Of a stretch of 64,000 bases of DNA, positions 35,297 through 43,470 are shown in pieces. Both the position numbers and the translations under genes were made by a program. Within the stretch, counting starts at the first letter, position 1, and the number at the start of each line of letters is the position of its first letter. The DNA is from Acidobacteriota bacterium. Its GTDB lineage: Bacteria; Acidobacteriota; UBA890; WLXD01. The notes beneath the pieces are model-generated. The model searched no databases. It saw nothing but the letters and a program-made list of their open reading frames with translations, and was not told where the DNA came from. The stretch covers positions 34,420-98,419 of the forward strand of contig JAJCXT010000008.1 in NCBI GenBank assembly GCA_029263295.1, in the 5' to 3' direction.

Positions 35297-37765
35297 ATGC
35301 TCCGAGACGTCCAGTACGCCCTTCGCGGTCTTCGTAACTCGCCCGGATTCACGACGATCGCCGTGCTGACACTGGCGCTCGGGATCGGCGTGAACACGAC
35401 GATCTTCAGCATGGTCAACGCCATCCTGCTGAAGCCGCTGCCGGTCGACAGCCCCGAAGAGCTGGTCGATATCTACAGCCGCCCGTCGAACATGACCGCG
35501 GAATTCGGCACCACCTCGTGGCTCGACTATCAGGAGTACCGAGAACAGAGCGAGACGCTCTCGGACATCGCGGCCTACACCAACTTCTTCGCCAACTTCG
35601 CCCGTCAGGGTCGTTCGGAGTTGATCATCGGCGAGATCGTGTCCGGCAACTATTTCGAGGTGCTCGGAGTACCGCTGCAGCTCGGTCGTAGCTTTGCGCC
35701 GGAGGAGGCCGCCACGCAGTTGACCCATCCCGTGGCGGTTCTCGGCCACGGGTTCTGGCAAAGCCGCTTCAACGCCGACCCTGACGTAGTCGGCCAGACC
35801 TTGCGATTGAACAGCACCGACTACACGGTGATCGGCGTCGCACCGGCCAGCTTCGGCGGCATGATGCCGGCGGTGCGGGCGCAGATGTGGGTGCCGACCA
35901 TGATGGTCGAAGACATCGAGCCGTTGGGTAATCAGCGCTGGAGTGGCGGGAGCGGCGAGACGCGCCTCGAACGCCGCGGGCAACGCTGGCTATGGATGCG
36001 AGGGCGGCGCCAACCGGGCGTCGAGGCAACACGTGTTCAGGCCGAACTCGAGGGTATCGCGGCCCGCCTCGCAGCCGAATACACGGAATCGAACGAACTC
36101 GAGACCGTCCGCGTGATGGAAACGAGCGGAACTGTCATCAACCCGGGATTCGACAACATCCTCTCGTCGGCCGGCGCGCTGCTCCTGGGCGTCGTCGCGC
36201 TGGTACTGCTAGTGGCCTGTGCCAACCTTGCGAACATGCTGCTGGCGCGCGCTGCCACACGACAGCGGGAAATCGCAATTCGGCTGGCGATCGGAGCGGG
36301 CCGCGCTCGGCTGCTCCGCCAGATGCTCACCGAGAGCCTCACGCTTGCCCTCGCTGGCGGTGTCGCAGGATTGGCGCTGGCCGGCGGGCTCATTCGGCTC
36401 ATCGCGGCCTACAAGCCACCGATGCCCGTCGACATCGATGTCAATTTCAGCCTCGACTGGCGCGTGCTTGTCTTCACGCTGGGTGCCTCCGGGCTCACGG
36501 GGGTGGCGTTCGGCCTGGTGCCAGCGCTGCGCGCGTCGCGCCCGGACCTCGTACCCGCGCTGAAGTCCGATGGCACCGGCGAGGACAACGGTCACCGCGG
36601 GCTCACGCTGCGCGATGCTCTGGTGGTAGTGCAGGTCTCCGTTTCGATCGTCCTTCTGGTCGCCGGAGCGCTGCTCGTGCGTAGCCTGGGCGCCGCGAAC
36701 CGGGTGGACCTCGGCTACGACGCCGACCGGATCAGTTTCATGGCGCTGGCCATGGAAATGAACGGCTACAACGCCGAGCGCAGTGAGGCGTTCTTCGCCG
36801 TCGCGCGCGGCCAACTGGAAGCACGCCCGGGCGTGGAAGGCGTGACGCTAGTGTCACGCGTACCTCTGTCGCTGAACGACAACAACTGGGGCGTCTTCAT
36901 CGAGGGGCACCAGTCCTCCTCTGCCGACGCGCCCTACATGACCGGTGGGGCGTCCGTCGATGAGCACTACTTCTCGACCCTGGACCTCTCGATCACGAGC
37001 GGCCGCGCATTCAACGCAGGCGACATCATCGAGCAGCGGCGCGTCGTGGTGGTCACCCAGGCGTTCGCAAGCCGCTACTTCCCGAACACGAACGCTGTAG
37101 GCCAGCGGTTCCGGACGCGCTGGGATGAAGACCCCCGCGAGATCGTGGGGGTGGTGGAGGACTACCGCGTCAACTCCCCTGGCGAGGAACCCGCTCCCTA
37201 TCTGCACCTGCCGCTGCGACGCGAGACGGAGTTCGGCAACTTCATCGTGCGCACGGCGGCGCCGGCCACCACGCAGATCCTGCAGTTGAAGAACGAGATC
37301 CACGCCATCGATCCCGACCTCGTGTTCCTCGACTCGGGCCCGATGCGCAAGCTGGCAGAAACTCGGTTGTTCGCGGTGAAACTCGGCGCCTGGTTGATCG
37401 GTTCGTTCGGTCTCCTGGCGTTGGTGCTGGCCGCCGTCGGTCTTTACGGCGTGATCGGATACTCGGTGAGCCGCCGCACCCGCGAGATCGGCATTCGCAT
37501 CGCCCTCGGCGCCGAGAGTGGCAACGTCCTCAAGCTGGTGCTCCGCCAGGGCATGACGCTGGTCGTGGTCGGTGGAGTGGTGGGCGCAGGCCTGGCGGCG
37601 GCCGCCGGCCAGTTGCTGTCGAGCGTGCTCTTCGTCAGCCCGATCGACCCGTTGGCGTTCGGCATGGCGCTGGCCATCTTGCTCGCCGTGGCGGCGTTCG
37701 CCAACTGGGTGCCGGCGCGTCGCGCCTCCCGCGTTGACCCGATGGTGGCATTACGGGGCGAGTAG
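35297..37765 (+). CDS. ADOP-type duplicated FtsX/MacB permease
   Basis: 822 residues from ATG 35297, with GGAAA just upstream; a TTG three codons earlier is also possible. It starts directly with RDVQYALRGLRNSPGFTTIA, so the ADOP N-terminal helical domain seen in the copy at 32073 is missing. Two MacB-core/FtsX units follow, ending RVDPMVALRGE. It diverges from the PadR gene at 34741, which may control it as well. No ATPase gene is near. Confidence 0.92.
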   Translation: MLRDVQYALRGLRNSPGFTTIAVLTLALGIGVNTTIFSMVNAILLKPLPVDSPEELVDIYSRPSNMTAEFGTTSWLDYQEYREQSETLSDIAAYTNFFANFARQGRSELIIGEIVSGNYFEVLGVPLQLGRSFAPEEAATQLTHPVAVLGHGFWQSRFNADPDVVGQTLRLNSTDYTVIGVAPASFGGMMPAVRAQMWVPTMMVEDIEPLGNQRWSGGSGETRLERRGQRWLWMRGRRQPGVEATRVQAELEGIAARLAAEYTESNELETVRVMETSGTVINPGFDNILSSAGALLLGVVALVLLVACANLANMLLARAATRQREIAIRLAIGAGRARLLRQMLTESLTLALAGGVAGLALAGGLIRLIAAYKPPMPVDIDVNFSLDWRVLVFTLGASGLTGVAFGLVPALRASRPDLVPALKSDGTGEDNGHRGLTLRDALVVVQVSVSIVLLVAGALLVRSLGAANRVDLGYDADRISFMALAMEMNGYNAERSEAFFAVARGQLEARPGVEGVTLVSRVPLSLNDNNWGVFIEGHQSSSADAPYMTGGASVDEHYFSTLDLSITSGRAFNAGDIIEQRRVVVVTQAFASRYFPNTNAVGQRFRTRWDEDPREIVGVVEDYRVNSPGEEPAPYLHLPLRRETEFGNFIVRTAAPATTQILQLKNEIHAIDPDLVFLDSGPMRKLAETRLFAVKLGAWLIGSFGLLALVLAAVGLYGVIGYSVSRRTREIGIRIALGAESGNVLKLVLRQGMTLVVVGGVVGAGLAAAAGQLLSSVLFVSPIDPLAFGMALAILLAVAAFANWVPARRASRVDPMVALRGE

Positions 37766-37780
37766 CATCAACGCGGGACG

Positions 37781-37812
37781 GTCGCTGAGCACCGCGGACG
37801 GTGCCCGGCGAC
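37781..37812. terminator. hairpin between convergent ADOP and ligase genes
   Basis: A 6-bp stem (37789-37794 with 37799-37804, loop CGGA) inside a 5-bp outer stem (37781-37785 with 37808-37812). It is suitable for terminating both converging genes. Confidence 0.4.
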
Positions 37813-37819
37813 TGATCCC

Positions 37820-39364
37820 TCAGAGTTTCTTCAGAGCGGCACGGTTGATCTTGCCGAGGTGCGTGCGCGGAAAGTCGTCGAGAAACTCGATCGTCCGAGG
37901 CGCCTTGTAGAACTCGAGTGTTTCGGCGACATGCTGGCGCAGGTCATCGGCGAGTTGCTCGCCGGCCTCGACCCCGTCGACGGTGACTACGAAAGCCTTG
38001 GGCTTCATCAGACCTTCAATTTCCACCCCGACAACGGCGATCTCGCGCACTGCCGCGTGCCGCATGAGGCAATTCTCGACCTCGCTCGGGGCGAACCACT
38101 TGCCGGAGACCTTCAGCATGTCGTCGCCGCGACCGCAGTAAACGAACGCGCCGTCCTCGTCGCGCATCACCATGTCGCCGGATACGTACCACTCGCCGCG
38201 AAACGCCTGCATCGTGCGCTCCATGCGCTGCCAGTAGCCGAGCGCGCGCGAGTTGCCCCGCACCCACAGATTGCCCACCTCGCCATCGGGCAGATCCGCG
38301 CCGTCGTCGTCGCGCACGCGCACATCGAAACCCGGAACCTCCCAGCCCAACGTGCCCGGCTTCACCCGGGTGGGCGTGTTGGAGACGAACACGTGCCACT
38401 GCTCGGCGGTACCCAGGCCATCGAGCAACTCGACGCCGTACGTTTCCTTCCAGCGGTCGTACAGCGCCACGGGCAACGCTTCCCCCGCGGAGGTGGCGAA
38501 GCGCAGGCTGGATAAGTCGCGGCCCGCGGTCGCCTCGTCGGTCAGCATCTTGTTGATCAGTGTCGGCACGTTGATGAGGATGGTCGGCCGATGCCTCTCG
38601 ATCTGCTCGCAGAGTGTCTCGGGCGTGCAGCGATCCGCGAACAACACGGTGCTCGCGCCCACCGAGAACGGAAAGAGCAGGTTGCTCCCCGTGGCGTAGC
38701 CGAAGAACAACTTCGGCACCGAGATCGTGATGTCGTCTTCGCTGTAACCGAGCGCGTCCTGGGCGTAGAGCCGGGTGGTATTCACGAACGAGTTGTGGCT
38801 CTGGACGACGGCCTTGGGCTTGCCCGTGGTACCGCCTGAGAACAGCCAGATGGCGGCATCGTCGCGGTGGCTCGGAAAGGTCTCGAAATCGGCCGGCGAC
38901 GCTCCCAGTTCCGTTTCCAGGTCTTCGCTGCCGACTACTAACATGCGCTCGAGATGCGGAGCGGCCGCGGCTGCCTTGCCGAACTCCACCTCGGCCGCGC
39001 CACCAACGACAGCCGCCGCCGCGCGCGTGTAGTTGAGGAAGTACTCGATCGACTCGGCCTTGAGTTGTGGATTCACCATCACCACCACCGCACCGAGCTT
39101 GAGCGTGCCGAAGAAAGCCGCCACCCAGTCCAGCGAATCATCGAGCGCGATGATCACCCGCTGCTCCGCCTTCACTCCGGCGGCGCGCAGGCAATTGCCA
39201 TATTGATTGGCGCGCGCATCCACTTGCGTGTAGGTGAAGTTCTCGGCGTCGGTGCGGATGGCGATGCGATCGCCCCGCCCCTCGCGCAACCGGTCCGAAA
39301 GAAACCAATCCGCAATGTTGAGCTGCTCGGGAAGCTGCCGGGCGTCGTCCTCGTCAGTATTCAT
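37820..39364 (-). CDS. benzoate-CoA ligase family enzyme, likely anthranilate-CoA ligase
   Basis: 514 residues from ATG 39364. AMP-binding motifs are clear: LFSGGTTGKPKAVVQSH (A3), GLGTAEQWHVFVSN (A5, typical of the benzoate-CoA ligase group), GEWYVSGDMVMRDEDGAFVYCGRGDDMLKVSGKW (A7-A8) and HLGKINRAALKK with the A10 Lys. The reaction would be acid + ATP + CoA to acyl-CoA. The operon starting 2.1 kb away makes kynureninase and an aminobenzoyl-CoA monooxygenase/reductase-type enzyme, so anthranilate (2-aminobenzoate) is the expected substrate, which is inference from context. Confidence 0.85.
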   Translation of the reverse strand: MNTDEDDARQLPEQLNIADWFLSDRLREGRGDRIAIRTDAENFTYTQVDARANQYGNCLRAAGVKAEQRVIIALDDSLDWVAAFFGTLKLGAVVVMVNPQLKAESIEYFLNYTRAAAAVVGGAAEVEFGKAAAAAPHLERMLVVGSEDLETELGASPADFETFPSHRDDAAIWLFSGGTTGKPKAVVQSHNSFVNTTRLYAQDALGYSEDDITISVPKLFFGYATGSNLLFPFSVGASTVLFADRCTPETLCEQIERHRPTILINVPTLINKMLTDEATAGRDLSSLRFATSAGEALPVALYDRWKETYGVELLDGLGTAEQWHVFVSNTPTRVKPGTLGWEVPGFDVRVRDDDGADLPDGEVGNLWVRGNSRALGYWQRMERTMQAFRGEWYVSGDMVMRDEDGAFVYCGRGDDMLKVSGKWFAPSEVENCLMRHAAVREIAVVGVEIEGLMKPKAFVVTVDGVEAGEQLADDLRQHVAETLEFYKAPRTIEFLDDFPRTHLGKINRAALKKL

Positions 39365-39456
39365 GGGCCGCACGATAGCGGCACTGTCGGCTCCGACTCA
39401 AGTCATGACACCTCCGGCGGGCCTTCATCCCGCCCGTGCCTACCCTCCAATCCCCC

Positions 39457-39519
39457 AAGTTGGCTTGGTCAACTCGCTTCTCGAAACCCCAGGTTGAAGT
39501 GGTTAGCTCGCCTCTCGAA
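39457..39519. repeat. imperfect direct repeat upstream of the M61 gene
   Basis: 29-base units at 39457-39485 and 39491-39519 agree at 22 positions (CTCGC-TCTCGAA core). The period is 34 bases. A regulatory or slippage origin is possible. Confidence 0.4.
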
Positions 39520-39558
39520 CAACGGCGCTCCAGCGGCCTCCGGCACACGGAGAGATTC

Positions 39559-39588
39559 TTGGATTTTCCGACCGCTCTGTCCTATTCT
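39559..39588 (+). promoter_or_regulatory. possible promoter of the M61 peptidase gene
   Basis: TTGGAT (39559-39564), an 18-base spacer and TATTCT (39583-39588), 43 bases before the ATG. The match is moderate. Confidence 0.4.
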
Positions 39589-39631
39589 TCGGACTCCCTG
39601 AGCATCGTCTCTCAAGCCTTCAAGGACCGCC

Positions 39632-41458
39632 ATGCGACTCGCAAAGCTAACAATTCTGGTGATGCACGCGACAGTCGTCGCGGCCGCCATGCTGACCCCG
39701 ACCGCGGCCCACGCTCAGGATGTCGAGTATTCCGTGAGCATGCCCAAGCCGAGTTCCAGCCTGCTACATGTGGAGATGGAGATCCGTGGTGCGGATGCCG
39801 ACGCAGCCGGACTGGAGATCGCCATGCCGGCGTGGTCGCCTGGGGCGTATCGGATCCATAGTGCCGCCAAGAATGTGACGGAACTCGTAGCCCGCGATGG
39901 TCAGGGACGCGAATTGGAGGCCCGTATGAACGGCACCAACAGCTGGCGCATCGAACCCGCCGCGCCTGTCGTTCGGATCTCCTACAAGGCCTACGTCGGC
40001 AACTCGGCCCTGAACGATCGTCACGCTGCCATCAACGGCACGCGAACCTTGATGTACCTGGTAGGCGATGCCCCCTACCCGGCCCCTGGACCAGTGACCC
40101 TGCGTGTCGACGCTCCGCAAGGGTGGCGCATCGCCACCGGACTGGAGGCGAAGGGAGACGGGGCCTTCAGCGCCCCCGACTACGACACGCTGATCGACGC
40201 TCCCGTCGAGGTCAGCCCTGAACTCGAGATCGTGAGCTTCGACCTGGACGGAGTGATCTTCGAGATCGTGGTGCACGCACGCCACAACTACGATCTGGAC
40301 CGCCTGCGCGACAGCATCCGCCCCATCGTGGCCGAGCAGGTCCGGATGATGGGTGGCGCGCCTTTCGAGCGCTATGTCTTCCTGTTCCATGGCACCAACC
40401 GGCGTGGCAGCGGCGGCCTCGAGCATCTCAACTCGACCACCATCTCCTTCAGCCGCTACGCCTCCGATGATGAAGCGTTGTATCGACGCTTCGAGTTCGT
40501 CATCGCACACGAGTTCTTCCACCTGTGGAACGTCAAGCGGATCCGGCCGGAGATTCTCGGGCCGTTCGATTACTCGCAGCCGCAGCACACGCGCAATCTG
40601 TACGTGTCCGAAGGCATGACCAGCTACTACGCGTCGCTGTCGCTGGCACGCTCGGCGGTATGGGAGCGGCAGCATTTCTACGACGACCTGGCCCGCCAGA
40701 TCGCAGAGCTTCAGGAGCAGCCCGGCCACCTTCTGACATCGGCTGAGATGTCGAGCTGGCTTACGTGGAATCGTCCCGATGACGCCGCCGACGTATCGAT
40801 CTCGTACTACACAAAGGGTCAGATTCTGGGCACGCTGCTGGACCTCGAACTGCGAGCCCGCACCGAGAACCGACAGAATCTCGACGACGTGTTCCGCCAT
40901 CTTCTGGCAACCCATGGCCTGCCTGAGCCCGGCTTCGAAGAACAGCGCGGCTTCCAGGACGCTGTCGAACTCATCGCCGCCGAGGGCGGTACGACCGGTA
41001 ACTTCGACACCTTCTTCGAGCGCTACGTTGCCGGGCTGGAAGAGATCCCGTATGACCAGTTCCTGGGCCACGTCGGCCTGCGCCTGGAGATTGAATCCGG
41101 AGACCCACACCGCTCGATCGGCGTCAGCATCTCCACCCGCGGCGATCAGTTGACGGTCGGCAACGTACCGCCTACCGGCGCCGGCTACGAAGCCGGATTG
41201 ATGCCCAACGACGTGATCCTGGCTCTCGACGGTGAGCAGATCCCCGGCGGTGAGTTCGCCGACCGGCTGGACGACCGCGCCAGCGGCGATGTGATCGACC
41301 TGACCGTGATGCGCGGCGACCGTGTCATGGCGATCTCGGTCACGCTGCAGGAAGAGCACGAACGGACGTACCGAATCGTCGAAGACCCTGACGCTCCGGA
41401 TGCGGCCACCGAGCTACGCGAGTCCTGGCTCGGCCCCCAGTCCGACGCACACGAATAG
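39632..41458 (+). CDS. M61 family glycyl aminopeptidase with PDZ domain, secreted
   Basis: 608 residues. A signal peptide (ILVMHATVVAAAMLTPTAAHA) precedes an N-terminal beta domain. The gluzincin site is HEFFH at residues 293-297, with the third ligand Glu in YVSEGMTSYY. GGLEHLNST corresponds to the substrate-binding GxxEH loop. A PDZ domain (about residues 495-575, IGVSISTRGDQLTVGNVPPTGAGYEAGL) follows. It cleaves N-terminal Gly/Ala from peptides in characterised relatives. It lies directly upstream of the tryptophan operon but has its own upstream region and a separate function. Confidence 0.9.
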   Translation: MRLAKLTILVMHATVVAAAMLTPTAAHAQDVEYSVSMPKPSSSLLHVEMEIRGADADAAGLEIAMPAWSPGAYRIHSAAKNVTELVARDGQGRELEARMNGTNSWRIEPAAPVVRISYKAYVGNSALNDRHAAINGTRTLMYLVGDAPYPAPGPVTLRVDAPQGWRIATGLEAKGDGAFSAPDYDTLIDAPVEVSPELEIVSFDLDGVIFEIVVHARHNYDLDRLRDSIRPIVAEQVRMMGGAPFERYVFLFHGTNRRGSGGLEHLNSTTISFSRYASDDEALYRRFEFVIAHEFFHLWNVKRIRPEILGPFDYSQPQHTRNLYVSEGMTSYYASLSLARSAVWERQHFYDDLARQIAELQEQPGHLLTSAEMSSWLTWNRPDDAADVSISYYTKGQILGTLLDLELRARTENRQNLDDVFRHLLATHGLPEPGFEEQRGFQDAVELIAAEGGTTGNFDTFFERYVAGLEEIPYDQFLGHVGLRLEIESGDPHRSIGVSISTRGDQLTVGNVPPTGAGYEAGLMPNDVILALDGEQIPGGEFADRLDDRASGDVIDLTVMRGDRVMAISVTLQEEHERTYRIVEDPDAPDAATELRESWLGPQSDAHE

Positions 41459-41465
41459 GCGCGCC

Positions 41466-41471
41466 TATAAT
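41466..41471 (+). promoter_or_regulatory. consensus -10 TATAAT of the tryptophan/anthranilate operon
   Basis: A perfect TATAAT lies in the 20-base gap after the M61 stop, with only 7 bases between it and the ATG at 41479. This places the transcription start at or beside the start codon, so a leaderless mRNA is predicted. The -35 area is poor (CCGACG near 41442), so an activator may be needed. Confidence 0.6.
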
Positions 41472-41478
41472 CGCGGCC

Positions 41479-42246
41479 ATGGCTGTGCACAGATTCGAAC
41501 GCATGACGTGGACCGAGGTCGAACAGCTCGACCGTGCGATAACCATTCCGCTGTTGCCGGTAGGCGCCATCGAGGCGCATGGGCCGCACCTGCCGCTCGA
41601 CACCGACGTCATCATCGCCAAGGCGATGGTGTGGGCAGCGACTGGGCTGCTCGAGGCGGAGGGTCTGGTACCGCTGCTCCTGCCGCCGGTGTCGTACACG
41701 GCAGCGGCGTTCGCGGGCGGGTTCCCTGGCACGATCTCCCCCACGCCGGGCGCCGTGCGCGGCACGATCGCGGGAATCGGGCGGAGCCTAGGCCGCCACG
41801 GGTTCCGCTGGCTGGCGGTGGCGAACTCGCACCTCGACCCGGTCAACCTGGCCTCCATCCGGGCGGCCGACGATGTTCTCGACGGCGCGGTCGAGATGAT
41901 CTTTCCGGACATCACTCGCAAACCCTGGGCTCTGCGCCTAACGGACGAGTTCAAGAGCGGCGCCTGCCACGCGGGCCAGTACGAGACTTCGATCGTCATG
42001 GCTGCGCAGCCCGACCAGGTGCGCGAAGATGTGCGCGCGGGCCTCGACGATGTAGCCGCATCGCTTTCGGAGGCCATCCAGAACGGCAAGACCTCATTCG
42101 AGTCTGCGGGCGGGTCGCAGGCGTACTTCGGCTACCCGGCGCAGGCGAGCGCCGAGGAGGGGGCAACGACCGTGGCGATTCTCGGCCAGATTTTGTGCGA
42201 TGCCATCGCCGAAGCAGTGGCGCCGACCGCGGGGGAAGCAGAATGA
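41479..42246 (+). CDS. creatininase family metal-dependent amide hydrolase
   Basis: 255 residues. Metal and catalytic positions of the creatininase fold are present: PVGAIEAHGPHLPLDTD (Glu, His, Asp), ANSHLDP and CHAGQYETS (His-Ala-Gly-x-x-Glu-Thr). This family includes creatininase, MftE and the archaeal FAPy deformylase ArfB, which cleaves a formamide. It is the first gene of an operon containing tryptophan dioxygenase and kynureninase but no KynB-type formamidase. It is therefore a good candidate for N-formylkynurenine deformylation. That assignment is inference from context. Confidence 0.88.
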   Translation: MAVHRFERMTWTEVEQLDRAITIPLLPVGAIEAHGPHLPLDTDVIIAKAMVWAATGLLEAEGLVPLLLPPVSYTAAAFAGGFPGTISPTPGAVRGTIAGIGRSLGRHGFRWLAVANSHLDPVNLASIRAADDVLDGAVEMIFPDITRKPWALRLTDEFKSGACHAGQYETSIVMAAQPDQVREDVRAGLDDVAASLSEAIQNGKTSFESAGGSQAYFGYPAQASAEEGATTVAILGQILCDAIAEAVAPTAGEAE

Positions 42247-43028
42247 TCGCGCCCCCGCTGGTGGGCCGCAGCGCAGTCATCACCGGAGGTGGCCGCGGGA
42301 TCGGCGCGGCTATCACCCGCGCCCTGGCCGACGCCGGCGCGACCGTGCTTGCCTGCTCGCGCGACGCATCTACGGCCACTGACCTCGCAGCGGAATTGAA
42401 CGACCGCGGCGACCGCGCCTTCGCTACCGCCTGCGACGTGACCGCCCCGGACAGCGTCGCGGCCATGGCTGGGTACGCCGCGGAAAATCTCGGGCACATC
42501 GATATCCTCGTCAACAACGCCGGCCGTGCACACTCGGCACCACTGCATCATCAAACGCTGGAAGAGTGGAACAGGTTGTTCGCCGTGAATGTCACCGGCA
42601 CCTTCCTGTGCGCTCAGGCTTTCGCCCCCGCGATGGCGCAGCAGGGATGGGGAAGGGTCGTCAACATCGCCTCCATCGCGGCACGCACCGGCCTGCGCTA
42701 CGTGTCTGCGTACGCCGCCTCCAAACACGCTGTGCTGGGCTTCACCCGCTGCATCGCCGCCGAGATGGCGGACCGTGGCGTCACGGTCAACGCAATTTGC
42801 CCGGGCTACGTCGACACGGACATGACCACCGAGACGGTGGAGCGGATCATTTCGAAGACCGGGCTGGGCCGCGAGGAGGCGCTCGCCTCGATTCTGCAAA
42901 CCACACCACAGCGCCGACTCATCGACCCCGACGAGATCGCGGCCGTCGCCGCCATGCTGTGCGGCGAGAGCGCACGGGGCATCAACGGCCAGGCCATCGG
43001 TATCGACGGCGGGGAGTTCCTCGGATGA
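42243..43028 (+). CDS. SDR family oxidoreductase (3-hydroxyacyl-CoA dehydrogenase-like)
   Basis: 261 residues from ATG 42243, overlapping the creatininase gene by 4 bases. TGGGRGIG binds NAD(P); NNAG, NIASIA and YAASK complete the SDR site. Members of this group act on 3-hydroxyacyl- or cyclohexanol-type substrates. In this operon it probably oxidises or reduces an alicyclic or ring-opened CoA intermediate produced after aminobenzoyl-CoA dearomatisation. The exact step is not determined by sequence. Confidence 0.88.
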   Translation: MIAPPLVGRSAVITGGGRGIGAAITRALADAGATVLACSRDASTATDLAAELNDRGDRAFATACDVTAPDSVAAMAGYAAENLGHIDILVNNAGRAHSAPLHHQTLEEWNRLFAVNVTGTFLCAQAFAPAMAQQGWGRVVNIASIAARTGLRYVSAYAASKHAVLGFTRCIAAEMADRGVTVNAICPGYVDTDMTTETVERIISKTGLGREEALASILQTTPQRRLIDPDEIAAVAAMLCGESARGINGQAIGIDGGEFLG

Positions 43029-43465
43029 CGTACGACATCTTCAATCCGCCACAACTCGGCCCCGCCAAGGGATGGAACAACGCGATGCTGGCGCCCGCCG
43101 GCGGCCGCGTTCTCTTCATTGCCGGCCAGACCGCACGAACGGCGGACGGCACTTTCGCCGAGGGCGGCTTCGTCGAGCAGTTCGCGGCAGCGCTGGACAA
43201 CGTGCTAGCCGCCCTCGAGGCCGCTGGTGGCACACCGGCGGACATCGGCCGGATGAGCCTGTATGTCACCAATGTGCAGGCATACCGCGACAGCCTGAAA
43301 GAACTGGGAACTGTCTGGCGCCCACGCATGGGACGCCACTACCCCGCGATGGCACTGTTCGGCGTAACCGGCCTTGTCGACGAGGAAGCGCTGATCGAAA
43401 TCGAGACGACGGCGGTACTCCCGCCGCTCACCGACCTGACCGCTCCGCGGACGCAGCAGGTCTGA
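43025..43465 (+). CDS. RidA (YjgF/YER057c) family enamine/imine deaminase
   Basis: 146 residues from ATG 43025, 4-base overlap with the SDR. The RidA trimer fold is visible in VLFIAGQTARTADGTF, FVEQFAAALDNVLAALEAAGG, MSLYVTNVQAY and MALFGVTGLVDEEALIEIETTAV, the last with a conserved Glu. RidA proteins hydrolyse enamines/imines to ketones and ammonia. The monooxygenase/reductase encoded downstream is expected to make 2-amino-5-oxocyclohex-1-enecarbonyl-CoA, an enamine, so removal of its amino group is a natural role. This is inference. Confidence 0.88.
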   Translation: MTYDIFNPPQLGPAKGWNNAMLAPAGGRVLFIAGQTARTADGTFAEGGFVEQFAAALDNVLAALEAAGGTPADIGRMSLYVTNVQAYRDSLKELGTVWRPRMGRHYPAMALFGVTGLVDEEALIEIETTAVLPPLTDLTAPRTQQV

Positions 43466-43470
43466 GCAGC

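Noticed and set aside
39764..41359. A 531-codon open frame on the minus strand
   Set aside because: It is antisense to the M61 peptidase with an intact zinc site; the antisense translation is low-complexity and without motifs.
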